A DNA stretch of 7,688 nucleotides from NCBI GenBank assembly GCA_017424665.1, contig JAFOYK010000044.1:1-7688 (forward strand), written 5' to 3'. The position numbers and the translations under genes were made by a program. This DNA is from Oscillospiraceae bacterium (GTDB lineage Bacteria > Bacillota > Clostridia > Oscillospirales > Ruminococcaceae). Below are positions 1 to 6,405 of this stretch, in pieces (position 1 is the first letter of the stretch; each line of letters begins with the position of its first letter). Under the pieces are notes generated by a model. The model was not told the DNA's origin, made no database searches, and was given only the letters and a program-made list of their open reading frames with translations.

Positions 1-86
1 ATTTTGACCGCGGCGCCAAACCCTGCTTGCTGTTTCGCCCACTGGGCGCGCTTCGCAGGCTTTGCTCATTAATTTTAAGGGGGAGT

Positions 87-104
87 CGCTTGCGGGAGCA
101 AGCG
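87..104. repeat. Perfect 7-bp inverted repeat
   Basis: CGCTTGC (87-93) and GCAAGCG (98-104) are exact reverse complements around the loop GGGA, which fits the stable GNRA tetraloop pattern. No T-run follows on either strand, so it is not a standard intrinsic terminator. Its role is unknown. Confidence 0.6.
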
Positions 105-134
105 GGTGGGGGTTTAAAACTTTTCTTTTCAGGA

Positions 135-174
135 ACAACCCGGTTTCTTTTGGTTACAAAAGAAAAGGGGTTGT
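135..174. repeat. 40-nt imperfect palindrome
   Basis: The outer arms ACAACCC (135-141) and GGGTTGT (168-174) pair perfectly. A 2x2 internal loop (GG/AG) follows, then a perfect 9-bp inner stem, TTTCTTTTG (144-152) with CAAAAGAAA (157-165), closed by the loop GTTA. In total 16 base pairs form in 40 nt. There is no T-run directly after it, so a repeat element, protein site or RNA-stabilising hairpin fits better than a terminator. Confidence 0.6.
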
Positions 175-212
175 ATAAAAAGCATCCTTGAACATCCCTT
201 GACAAAGTTTTC

Positions 213-252
213 AAAAAAAACAAAAAAACCGCCCTTCCGGACGGCTTTTTTT
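213..252. terminator. Intrinsic terminator, probably bidirectional, best folded on the - strand
   Basis: The stem lies at 228-234 and 239-245 around a 4-nt loop. In - strand RNA it is GCCGUCC-GGAA-GGGCGGU: seven pairs, including two G-U wobbles, closed by a GNRA loop and followed by two long U-tracts (plus-strand A runs at 222-228 and 213-220). On the + strand the two wobbles become A-C mismatches, but seven T's follow (246-252), so weaker termination is possible there too. It lies about 27 nt beyond the stop of the zinc-ribbon gene. It may also end an unseen + strand gene from the left. Confidence 0.8.
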
Positions 253-272
253 AAAATTTTTCGGGTTATGTA

Positions 273-704
273 TCAGTCGTAATAAACAATGGTGTATTTT
301 CCGACAAGGGGAAGATCCCTTGCGGTGCCTTTATAAGCACGGATAACGCCCATAACGGTGAAAACAAAAACCGCAATTGCGCCGACAGCGGAAGCGATCC
401 AGCCAAGGAAAGGAACGATTGCAACAAGTCCGCAAAGAAGAGCAAAGACGTAAAGGCAGAAGCTCTGGTTGATGTGATAGCGGATAAATTTGGAGTTGGG
501 CTCGAGAAGAAGGCCGACAATTACAAAAAGAACGCTTACGTAGCAAAGAGCGGCAAGGATTTTGGTTCTCTTGATGTCTTCGGGGTCGAACATTTCGGTG
601 TGGTCGTTTTCGGCAACAACGGGCGCGGTTGCAACGGGCTCACCGCAATTGGGGCAAAAACGGTTGTTTTCGGGAACCTGGGTTCCGCATTTAGGACAAA
701 ACAT
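273..704 (-). CDS. Zinc-ribbon membrane protein, DUF4870-like
   Basis: This 143-aa protein has two parts. The N-terminus is a zinc ribbon with two CxxC knuckles (C3/C6 and C17/C20, ten residues apart). After an acidic linker of about 20 residues comes a hydrophobic C-terminal part with three likely membrane spans (about 49-67, 82-102 and 103-122). The RYHINQS stretch after the first span and the AYKGTARDLPLVG tail resemble the DUF4870 (Tic20-like) family. Zinc-ribbon/DUF4870 proteins are common in Firmicutes but have no settled function; a membrane protein with a cytoplasmic zinc finger is all that can be inferred. The ATG start sits 9 nt after a perfect AAGGAGG (714-720 on the complement). 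It appears monocistronic, with its own promoter candidate and terminator. Confidence 0.85.
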   Translation of the reverse strand: MFCPKCGTQVPENNRFCPNCGEPVATAPVVAENDHTEMFDPEDIKRTKILAALCYVSVLFVIVGLLLEPNSKFIRYHINQSFCLYVFALLCGLVAIVPFLGWIASAVGAIAVFVFTVMGVIRAYKGTARDLPLVGKYTIVYYD

Positions 705-735
705 GGTAAAAACCCTCCTTTTCTTTTATGGTTTC

Positions 736-764
736 ATATTACCACAGAAGCAAAACCGGCGCAA
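736..764 (-). promoter_or_regulatory. Candidate sigma-A promoter of the zinc-ribbon gene
   Basis: Read on the - strand, TTGCGC (759-764) and TAATAT (736-741) are separated by 17 nt, and the -10 is preceded by TGG, the TGn extended -10 element. The -35 matches consensus at only three of six positions, so the call rests on the -10. The start point would be near 729, about 25 nt upstream of the ATG. Confidence 0.45.
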
Positions 765-782
765 GATTTCAGGCCGAAACTT

Positions 783-831
783 AATAAAAAATTAAGAAAA
801 GGGCTTCCTTTCAAAGTGAAAAGAAGCCCTT
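783..831 (-). terminator. Intrinsic terminator of the threonine aldolase gene
   Basis: On the - strand, AAGGGCTTC and GAAGCCCTT (plus positions 823-831 and 799-807) form a perfect 9-bp stem, which TTTTC/GAAAG extends with one mismatch around a short loop. A U-rich tail follows (complement of 783-798). The stem starts 14 nt past the aldolase stop codon, as expected for a rho-independent terminator. Confidence 0.88.
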
Positions 832-844
832 CGGAACAGATTTT

Positions 845-1933
845 TTATTTGCCGATATAGTTTTTAACAATTCCGGCGGCAACTTTTTTGATGAACCATG
901 CGGAAATGTCGGCGATGGCGTCTTCGGTGGTTGCGCAGGAAGTTACGATTCGAACTGCCCATCTTCCGTCGGGAAGTCTTGCCTGGATGAAGCAGCCGTA
1001 AGTGTCGGAAAGTTCCTGGCCAAGTTCTTCCGGAAGAAGAACAAAGATCTGGTTGGTCTGGAATTCGCAATAAAGATCGAAGCCGGCCTGTTTAATGGCT
1101 TCAACAATGCGTTCCGCGCAGGCGTTTGCGTATTTTCCCATTTCGAAATAAAGACCGGAGTTAAGAGCTTCTTCGAACATTGCGCCGACTACGAAACCTT
1201 TTGCAAGCATATAACCGCGCTGTTTGATGAGCCAGCGAAGGTGGTCGTAAACAATGGGGTCGGTAAGAACAAGTGCTTCGCCGAAGAGAAGACCGTTTTT
1301 GGTTCCGCCAAGATAAAAACCGTCGGTAAGTGCGCCAAGGTCTTTAAGGGTTACGTCGTTGCATTTTGCGGTAAGGGCGGAAGCAAGTCTTGCGCCGTCA
1401 ACAAAGAGCCACATTCCGTTTGCGTGGCAATATTCGGAAAGTGCGGTAAGTTCCGCTTTGGTGTAAAGGGTTCCGAGTTCGGTGGATTGGGAAATGTAAA
1501 CAAGTTTGGGAATTACCATATGTTCGCTTTCAAAACCTTTGAAAACGGGGTCGATAATTTCGGGGGTGAGTTTTCCGTCAACACCAACAGGAATAGTAAT
1601 GGCTTTTCTTCCCATATATTCAATGGAACCGGTTTCGTGAACATTGATGTGGCCGGTGTCGGCGCAGATTACCGCATCATAGGTGTTGCGGAGAAAAGCG
1701 GAAATTGCAAGAACATTGGTTGCGGTTCCGCCGGAAGTGAAAGCAACTTCGGCATCGGGGGTTCCGCAAAGTTCGCGGATCTTGTTTGCTGCCGCTTCGG
1801 AATGGCGGTCCATGCCATAGGGGGTGTTGGTTTCGTAAGCAAGGTCAAGAAGTTTTTTGATTATCTGGGGGTGTGCGCTTTCGGAATAATCGTTTCTGAA
1901 GCTGTATTTATCAACATTTGTTCCGCTGTACAA
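845..1933 (-). CDS. ltaE: Low-specificity L-threonine aldolase (PLP-dependent)
   Basis: This 362-aa fold-type I PLP enzyme of the beta-eliminating lyase family cleaves L-threonine or allo-threonine to glycine and acetaldehyde in the cytoplasm. Visible landmarks are SGGTATN (67-73, phosphate-binding region), H95 in GHINVHETG (predicted to stack on the cofactor), D179 in FVDGARL (pyridine nitrogen), K212 in GGTKNG (Schiff-base lysine) and R328 in the VRIVTS segment, a likely carboxylate-binding arginine. The start is TTG at 1933, 9 nt after a perfect AGGAGG. It is the only in-frame start near the family N-terminus YSFRNDYSE, and it adds nine residues. A longer open frame up to 2086 exists but lacks a Shine-Dalgarno site and would cross the promoter. 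The gene is divergent from the glycogen operon with no evident functional link. Exact substrate preference cannot be read from sequence. Confidence 0.9.
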   Translation of the reverse strand: MYSGTNVDKYSFRNDYSESAHPQIIKKLLDLAYETNTPYGMDRHSEAAANKIRELCGTPDAEVAFTSGGTATNVLAISAFLRNTYDAVICADTGHINVHETGSIEYMGRKAITIPVGVDGKLTPEIIDPVFKGFESEHMVIPKLVYISQSTELGTLYTKAELTALSEYCHANGMWLFVDGARLASALTAKCNDVTLKDLGALTDGFYLGGTKNGLLFGEALVLTDPIVYDHLRWLIKQRGYMLAKGFVVGAMFEEALNSGLYFEMGKYANACAERIVEAIKQAGFDLYCEFQTNQIFVLLPEELGQELSDTYGCFIQARLPDGRWAVRIVTSCATTEDAIADISAWFIKKVAAGIVKNYIGK

Positions 1934-1942
1934 AGTAAAATT

Positions 1943-1948
1943 CCTCCT
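1943..1948 (-). promoter_or_regulatory. Shine-Dalgarno site deciding the aldolase TTG start
   Basis: The - strand reads AGGAGG here, 9 nt before TTG (1931-1933). No ATG or GTG lies in frame between this site and the conserved N-terminus, so it selects the TTG. Confidence 0.85.
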
Positions 1949-1967
1949 AAACAAAAATATATAAAAC

Positions 1968-1996
1968 AGTATAGCACAGAATGTTTTTGATTTAAA
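1968..1996 (-). promoter_or_regulatory. Candidate sigma-A promoter of the aldolase gene
   Basis: On the - strand, TTTAAA (1991-1996) and TATACT (1968-1973) are 17 nt apart. The -10 is preceded by TGC, an extended -10. The predicted start near 1961 gives a leader of about 28 nt. The -35 matches four of six consensus bases. Confidence 0.6.
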
Positions 1997-2069
1997 GACA
2001 GTTTTATAAAAAATCCGGGCTTTGGTTATTTTAACATAAAACGGCACTGTTATTTCTACACCTGCGTAA

Positions 2070-2099
2070 TTGAAAACAGCGAGCAAAAGGTGTTACAAT
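2070..2099 (+). promoter_or_regulatory. Candidate sigma-A promoter of the glg operon
   Basis: TTGAAA (2070-2075) and TACAAT (2094-2099) are 18 nt apart, and TGT directly before the -10 forms an extended -10 element. Both hexamers are close to consensus. Transcription would start near 2106 and give a leader of about 66 nt before glgB. The promoter is divergent from that of the aldolase, with about 73 nt between the two -35 boxes. I found no convincing catabolite-repression (cre) site in the gap. Confidence 0.65.
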
Positions 2100-2125
2100 G
2101 ATATATGTATAAGTACGTATGTTTG

Positions 2126-2167
2126 CTTCCCTTTAAGGGAGAAGTCTTTTCCGAAAAGAAAGGAGAA
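2126..2167 (+). promoter_or_regulatory. glgB leader with two palindromes and a pairable Shine-Dalgarno site
   Basis: CTTCCC (2126-2131) can pair with GGGAGAAG (2137-2144, one bulge), forming the palindrome core CCCTTTAAGGG. A second palindrome, CTTTTCCGAAAAG (2146-2158), ends just before the AAGGAG site (2160-2165). The pyrimidine arm TTCCCTT (2127-2133) is also complementary to AAGGAGAA (2160-2167) with one bulged A, and TTTTCC (2147-2152) can pair with GGAGAA at either 2138-2143 or 2162-2167, with one G-U pair. Alternative folds that hide or free the ribosome site are therefore possible. The complementarity is seen; regulation is inferred. Confidence 0.4.
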
Positions 2168-2171
2168 CTTT

Positions 2172-4061
2172 ATGGCAAAAAAACAAAATCCGCTTGAGCT
2201 TCCGGTCTATCTTTTCCACCAGGGAACCAACTATCGCGCATATGAATTCCTTGGCGCGCATAGGATAAAAGGAAGCAGCAAAAAAGGAGTTATGTTCAGA
2301 ACCTGGGCGCCAAACGCCAGAAACGTTTCCGTAATAGGCGATTGGAACTTCTGGTCCGCAGGGGCGGACCCCATGCATAAAATAAGCGACGGAGTCTGGG
2401 AATGCCGTGTTGACGGCCTTGAAGATTACACCCGCTATAAATTCGCCATCGAAACCCCTTCCGGCGAAATTGTTGAAAAAGCCGACCCCTATGCTTTCCA
2501 TTCCGAAACAAGACCCGGAACCGCTTCCGTCATCTGTTCGCCGAAATACAGATGGGGCGACAAAAAATGGCTTGAGCATCGCGCAAAATGGGATATGTAC
2601 CACAGCCCGGTGAACATTTATGAAGTTCACATCGGTTCCTGGAAAAAATATCAGGACGGAAATTTCTTCGATTACAGAAAATGCGCCGAAGAACTTGCCG
2701 CTTACGCAAAAGAAATGCATTACACCCACATCGAACTTCTTCCGGTAACGGAACATCCCTTCGACGGTTCCTGGGGTTACCAGTGCCTCGGATATTTCGC
2801 ACCCACCAGCCGTTACGGAAAACCGGAAGATTTCATGTATTTTGTGGATACCCTTCATAAAAACGGAATCGGCGTTATCATGGACTGGGTCCCGGCCCAT
2901 TTCCCGAAAGATGCCGTCGGTCTTATGAATTTTGACGGCGAACCCTGCTATGAATATAAAAACCCGCAGATGGGCGAAAGGGAAGACTGGGGAACCAAGG
3001 TTTTCGATTTCGGAAGAAACGAAGTCCGCTGTTTTCTTGCTTCCTCCGCAATGTATTGGCTTGAAAAATACCACATCGACGGAATGCGTGTGGACGCCGT
3101 TTCCTCAATGCTTTACCGCGATTACGGAAAGAAAGAAAACGAATGGGAACGCAACCAGTTCGGCGGAAGAGAAAATCTTGAAGCCATCGGAATGCTCCGC
3201 GATATCAACACCGCCGTCAATAAGGAATATCCCGGCGTAATGATGGTTGCGGAAGAAGCAACTTCCTTCCCGATGGTTTCCCGTCCCGCGGCGGACGGCG
3301 GTCTCGGTTTTAATTTCAAGTGGAACATGGGCTGGATGAACGATACTCTTTCCTATATGTCCCTTGACCCGATTTACCGCCAGCACCACCACAACAAGCT
3401 CACTTTCGGAATGATGTATGCTTTCTCCGAAAACTTCATCCTTCCGTTCTCTCACGATGAAGTGGTCCACGGAAAATGTTCTCTCATCGGAAAAATGCCC
3501 GGCGAATATGACCAGAAGTTTGCGGGTCTCCGCGCTCTTCTTGCCTATATGATCGGCTTCCCCGGAAAGAAACTTCTTTTCATGGGTCAGGAATTCGGAC
3601 ATTTCATCGAATGGGACGAAAAGCGAGAGCTGGATTGGTTCCTTCTTCAGTACGACAGCCACAGAAACGTTCACGAATGTTCGAAAGAGCTGAACAAGCT
3701 TTATCTTGAACACCCGGAATGCTGGGAAAACGACGAAAACTGGGAAGGTTTCCAATGGGCAAGCTGCAACGAAGCCGACCGCAACGCCCTTGCTTTCAGA
3801 AGAATTGCGAAAGACGGAAGCGAACTTCTTTTCGCTTTCAACTTCTGCCCCAACGAATACCGCGGCTTCCATGTTGAAGTTCCGAAAAACAGCGAATGGG
3901 AAGAAATTTTCTCCACCGACGAAACCCGCTTCGGCGGAAGCGGCAATTTTAAGAATCCGGAAAAGGAATCTTTCGATGCCGGCGGCGACAGACATTTTAT
4001 CGGAATCGACCTTGCGCCCCTTTCCGCTGTTGTTTTCAAAAAGATAAAACCCGTTAAATAA
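2172..4061 (+). CDS. glgB: 1,4-alpha-glucan (glycogen) branching enzyme GlgB
   Basis: This 629-aa GH13 enzyme cuts alpha-1,4 chains and reattaches them as alpha-1,6 branches on glycogen in the cytoplasm. An N-terminal CBM48-type beta domain spans about residues 20-115. The catalytic barrel follows, with [10 protein letters not shown] (195-204) and DWVPAHF (238-244), and an all-beta C-terminal domain runs from about 525. The catalytic triad is present: D308 in GMRVDAV, E361 in VAEEAT and D429 in SHDEVVHG, with the same spacing as E. coli D405/E458/D526. It is about 100 residues shorter than the E. coli enzyme because it lacks the extra N1 module, as in many Gram-positive forms. The ATG at 2172 has AGGAG 6 nt upstream. 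A 34-codon upstream extension is rejected because it has no ribosome site and overlaps the promoter. This is the first gene of the operon, 19 nt before glgC. Confidence 0.97.
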   Translation: MAKKQNPLELPVYLFHQGTNYRAYEFLGAHRIKGSSKKGVMFRTWAPNARNVSVIGDWNFWSAGADPMHKISDGVWECRVDGLEDYTRYKFAIETPSGEIVEKADPYAFHSETRPGTASVICSPKYRWGDKKWLEHRAKWDMYHSPVNIYEVHIGSWKKYQDGNFFDYRKCAEELAAYAKEMHYTHIELLPVTEHPFDGSWGYQCLGYFAPTSRYGKPEDFMYFVDTLHKNGIGVIMDWVPAHFPKDAVGLMNFDGEPCYEYKNPQMGEREDWGTKVFDFGRNEVRCFLASSAMYWLEKYHIDGMRVDAVSSMLYRDYGKKENEWERNQFGGRENLEAIGMLRDINTAVNKEYPGVMMVAEEATSFPMVSRPAADGGLGFNFKWNMGWMNDTLSYMSLDPIYRQHHHNKLTFGMMYAFSENFILPFSHDEVVHGKCSLIGKMPGEYDQKFAGLRALLAYMIGFPGKKLLFMGQEFGHFIEWDEKRELDWFLLQYDSHRNVHECSKELNKLYLEHPECWENDENWEGFQWASCNEADRNALAFRRIAKDGSELLFAFNFCPNEYRGFHVEVPKNSEWEEIFSTDETRFGGSGNFKNPEKESFDAGGDRHFIGIDLAPLSAVVFKKIKPVK

Positions 4062-4064
4062 TCC

Positions 4065-4071
4065 AAGGAGG
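4065..4071 (+). promoter_or_regulatory. Shine-Dalgarno site deciding the glgC TTG start
   Basis: AAGGAGG lies 9 nt before TTG at 4081. Another in-frame TTG at 4072 directly touches the site, so it cannot be the start, and the ATG at 4093 is 21 nt away. The site therefore selects 4081, which also gives the family-like N-terminus [13 protein letters not shown]. Confidence 0.8.
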
Positions 4072-4080
4072 TTGATATAC

Positions 4081-5256
4081 TTGCGTAAAAAAATGTTAGC
4101 AATGCTTCTGGCCGGCGGCCAGGGCAGCAGACTTTATGCCCTTACCAAAGACCTTGCAAAACCGGCGGTCCCCTTCGGCGGAAAATACCGAATCATCGAT
4201 TTCCCGCTTTCCAACTGCGTTAACTCCGGCATTGACACCGTAGGCATCCTTACCCAGTATGAGCCGTTCGAACTTTCCCAGTATATCGGAAACGGACAGC
4301 CCTGGGACCTTGACCGCATGGGCGGCGGCGCTTTTGTTCTTCCGCCTTACCAGCGCAACACCGGCCGCGACTGGTATAAAGGCACCGCAAACGCCATTTA
4401 TCAGAACCTCCGCTTCATCGAGCGTTATGACCCCGAATATGTCGTGATTCTTTCCGGCGACCATATTTACAAAATGGACTACGCCGCAATGCTTGAAAAA
4501 CACATCGAAAAAGGCGCGGCAGTAACCGTTGCGGCTCTTAAAGTTCCGCTTTCCGAAGCTTCCCGTTTCGGTGTGATCATCGCAAACGAAGAAGGCTATA
4601 TCACCGAATTTGAAGAAAAACCCGCAAACCCCAGAAGCGACCTTGCTTCCATGGGAATCTATATTTTCTCCGCGGATAAACTCAGCAAATATCTTACCGA
4701 AGACGAAGCCGACCCCGAATCCGAAAACGACTTCGGCAAAAACGTTCTTCCCAACATGCTTGAAGCAGGCGAAAAAATGGCCGTTTATGCTTTCGAAGGT
4801 TATTGGAAAGACGTCGGTACTGTCGATTCCCTTTGGGAAGCTCATATGGACCTTATTGACGGAAGCGACCTTGACCTTTACGACAACAGCTGGAAAATTT
4901 ACAGCCGAAGCCCCGTAATGCCGCCTCATATGGTCGAAGCGGGAGCGGAAATCAAAGGCTCCATGGTAACCGAAGGCTGCACCGTCGGCGGAAAAGTGGA
5001 ACGTTCCGTTCTCTTCGCCGGAGTAACCGTTGAAAAAGGCGCGGAAGTTAAAGAAAGCATCGTAATGCCCGGCGCAACCGTTAAAGCCGGCGCAAGACTT
5101 TATAAAACCATTGTCGGCGAAAACGCTGTGATCGGCGAAAAAGCGATCGTTGGCACCGACGAAGGAAAAGTAACCCTTATCGGACCGGAAGCGGTTGTTG
5201 TTGATGAAGCAACCGTTGAAGCCGGCGCAATTGTCGGAAAGGAGGAAGCAAAATGA
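4081..5256 (+). CDS. glgC: Glucose-1-phosphate adenylyltransferase GlgC (catalytic subunit)
   Basis: GlgC makes ADP-glucose and pyrophosphate from ATP and glucose-1-phosphate, the committed step of bacterial glycogen synthesis. The 391-aa protein has an N-terminal nucleotidyltransferase domain: GGQGSRL (12-18), [16 protein letters not shown] (31-46), WYKGTANA (98-105; Y99 aligns with E. coli Y114), [10 protein letters not shown] (125-134; D127 aligns with catalytic D142), FEEKP (177-181; K180 aligns with glucose-1-phosphate-binding K195) and YWKDVGT (241-247). A C-terminal left-handed beta-helix runs from about residue 285. The catalytic set is intact. At the position of E. coli activator lysine K39 there is an aspartate (D24), so fructose-1,6-bisphosphate activation of the E. 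coli type is not expected. It starts at TTG 4081 (see the adjacent site), and its stop overlaps the glgD start. Confidence 0.97.
   Translation: MRKKMLAMLLAGGQGSRLYALTKDLAKPAVPFGGKYRIIDFPLSNCVNSGIDTVGILTQYEPFELSQYIGNGQPWDLDRMGGGAFVLPPYQRNTGRDWYKGTANAIYQNLRFIERYDPEYVVILSGDHIYKMDYAAMLEKHIEKGAAVTVAALKVPLSEASRFGVIIANEEGYITEFEEKPANPRSDLASMGIYIFSADKLSKYLTEDEADPESENDFGKNVLPNMLEAGEKMAVYAFEGYWKDVGTVDSLWEAHMDLIDGSDLDLYDNSWKIYSRSPVMPPHMVEAGAEIKGSMVTEGCTVGGKVERSVLFAGVTVEKGAEVKESIVMPGATVKAGARLYKTIVGENAVIGEKAIVGTDEGKVTLIGPEAVVVDEATVEAGAIVGKEEAK
5238..5245 (+). promoter_or_regulatory. glgD Shine-Dalgarno site inside the glgC 3' end
   Basis: AAAGGAGG lies within the last codons of glgC, 7 nt before the glgD ATG at 5253. 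Together with the ATGA overlap (5253-5256) it supports translational coupling, which would keep GlgC and GlgD output in proportion. Confidence 0.75.
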
Positions 5257-6359
5257 GAGACGTACTCGGTATAATCGTCTGCAACATGCACGATGACCTT
5301 GTTCCCCAGCTTACCGCAAACAGAACCCTTGGTTCCATTCCTTTCGGCGGAAGATACCGCATGATCGACTTTGCTCTTTCCAACATGACCAACTCCGGAA
5401 TTTATGACGTGGGTCTTGTTCCCAGCAAAAACTATCAGAGCCTTATGAACCATGTCGGTAACGGCCAGGAGTGGGATATGTCCCGCAAAAACGGCGGACT
5501 TTCAATCCTTCCTCCCTATGCCGGCGCAAGGGGCGTTTATCGCGGAAGAATGGAAGCCCTTTACGGCATTCGCGAATACATAAAAGCAAGCGACGCAAAA
5601 ACCGTTGTTCTTTCCGACAGCGACGTTGTCGCAAACATCGACCTTCGCCCCGTTATCAGACAGCACGAAGAAAGCGGCGCGGATATCACTCTTGTTTATA
5701 AACGCAGCGAAGTTTTTCGCGAGAAAAAATGCGCGGCACTTTTCTTCAACGAATGCGGAAAACTCCTTGATCTTTACCTTAACCCGGAACTTGAAGGAAC
5801 CCAGAACATCTATCTCGATATCGCAATAATCAAAAAACCGCTTCTTGATGAGCTCATTGCCGAATGTGCAAGCAAAAATGAGCACAGCTTCGTAAACAGC
5901 GTGCTCATGCAGAAAAAAGGCGTGCTCAACATCCGCGGCTATCTTTTCGACGGTTATTGCAACAAGCTCACCGGCCTTCGCAACTATCTTGACGCATCCC
6001 TTGCTCTTCTTCAGCCGGAAGTAAGAAAATCCCTTTTCCCGGCCGAAAGACCCATTTATACCCGTGTTCGTGACCAGGTTTCCGCAAAATACGGCGAAAA
6101 CGCAAAAGTTTCCGAAAGCCTTGTTACCGACGGTTGCCACGTTGACGGCGAAATTGAAAAAACCGTTCTTTTCCGCGGCGCAACCGTTGAAAAAGACGCA
6201 AAAGTAAAAGGCTGCGTGCTCATGCACAACACCTTCGTCGGCGAAGGCTGCGACCTTCAGTGGGTAATCACCGATAAAAACGTTGTAATTCCCGCCGGAA
6301 CCCATCTTGCGGGCTCCGAAAAATATCCGCTCTATATCCCGAAGGATACGGTGCTTTAA
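5253..6359 (+). CDS. glgD: GlgD, regulatory-type subunit of ADP-glucose pyrophosphorylase
   Basis: GlgD is the GlgC paralogue found in Firmicutes. It partners GlgC and boosts or tunes its activity while having little or no activity itself. The 368-aa protein keeps the fold landmarks: [20 protein letters not shown] (30-49), HVGNGQEWD (67-75) and a C-terminal beta-helix from about residue 285. It has lost catalytic ones. The GGxGxRL loop is replaced by [11 protein letters not shown] (10-20), and no EEKP lysine motif is present; the segment reads LYLNPE instead. The metal-site region is [11 protein letters not shown] (120-130) rather than SGDHIYKMD, although the aspartate pair is retained. These changes match GlgD and argue against a second active GlgC. 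It overlaps glgC by 4 nt and lies 46 nt before glgA. Confidence 0.95.
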   Translation: MRDVLGIIVCNMHDDLVPQLTANRTLGSIPFGGRYRMIDFALSNMTNSGIYDVGLVPSKNYQSLMNHVGNGQEWDMSRKNGGLSILPPYAGARGVYRGRMEALYGIREYIKASDAKTVVLSDSDVVANIDLRPVIRQHEESGADITLVYKRSEVFREKKCAALFFNECGKLLDLYLNPELEGTQNIYLDIAIIKKPLLDELIAECASKNEHSFVNSVLMQKKGVLNIRGYLFDGYCNKLTGLRNYLDASLALLQPEVRKSLFPAERPIYTRVRDQVSAKYGENAKVSESLVTDGCHVDGEIEKTVLFRGATVEKDAKVKGCVLMHNTFVGEGCDLQWVITDKNVVIPAGTHLAGSEKYPLYIPKDTVL

Positions 6360-6364
6360 AATTC

Positions 6365-6401
6365 TTTCCCCTTAAAGGGAAACCTTGAATCAAGGAGGAA
6401 A
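6365..6401 (+). promoter_or_regulatory. glgA leader: two inverted repeats overlapping the Shine-Dalgarno site
   Basis: The short glgD-glgA gap holds TTTCCC (6365-6370)/GGGAAA (6377-6382) around CTTAAA. It also holds CCTTG (6383-6387)/CAAGG (6391-6395), whose right arm is part of the AAGGAGG site (6392-6398). In addition, TTTCCCCTT (6365-6373) is complementary to AAGG-A-GGAAA (6392-6401) with only one bulged A, covering the whole ribosome site. The upstream fold would leave the site to the second hairpin, while the long-range fold hides it fully. No T-run is present, so this is not a terminator. A role in setting GlgA translation is inference. Confidence 0.4.
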
Positions 6402-6405
6402 TTTT

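Larger units (their letters stand above)
1..227. other. Intergenic region without a gene, rich in inverted repeats
   Basis: I see no credible gene here. A frame open from the left edge to the TGA at 189-191 (62 codons) has no ATG, no Shine-Dalgarno site and no recognisable domain. What stands out is secondary structure: CGCCC/GGGCG (36-40 and 44-48) nested inside CCTGC/GCAGG (22-26 and 55-59), a perfect 7-bp hairpin at 87-104, and a long imperfect palindrome at 135-174. Such a run of palindromes in non-coding DNA suggests a dispersed repeat or the downstream end of an unseen neighbour. This is inference; a genome-wide copy count would settle it. Confidence 0.5.

Noticed and set aside
3..191. 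Frame open from the left edge for 62 codons on the + strand
   Set aside because: No ATG, no ribosome site, no recognisable domain; the frame runs through several inverted repeats and looks like chance reading of non-coding DNA.
199..227. Perfect TTGACA at 199-204 as a promoter -35 box
   Set aside because: The position 17-18 nt downstream is an A-run with no -10-like hexamer, and it runs straight into the terminator hairpin.
1241..1990. 249-codon + strand frame opposite the aldolase
   Set aside because: It is in codon register with the aldolase, whose PLP motifs are clear; no domain and no ribosome site. A shadow of codon bias.
1934..2086. N-terminal extension of the aldolase to 2086
   Set aside because: No Shine-Dalgarno site before it, it crosses the predicted promoter, and the added residues do not resemble the family.
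2070..2090. Possible catabolite-repression (cre) operator at the glgB -35 region
   Set aside because: TGAAAACAGCG resembles half of a cre site, but the central CG spacing is off by one and the right half does not match.
2070..2171. N-terminal extension of GlgB to an ATG-like start at 2070
   Set aside because: It overlaps the promoter and leader palindromes and has no ribosome site, whereas ATG 2172 has AGGAG 6 nt upstream and gives a family-like N-terminus.
2133..3995. Two long antisense frames (313 and 296 codons) opposite glgB
   Set aside because: In-register shadows explained by the scarcity of TTA, CTA and TCA codons; the sense strand encodes an intact branching enzyme.
6360..6405. Terminator between glgD and glgA
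   Set aside because: Inverted repeats are present but no U-run follows, and glgA continues the same pathway 46 nt on.
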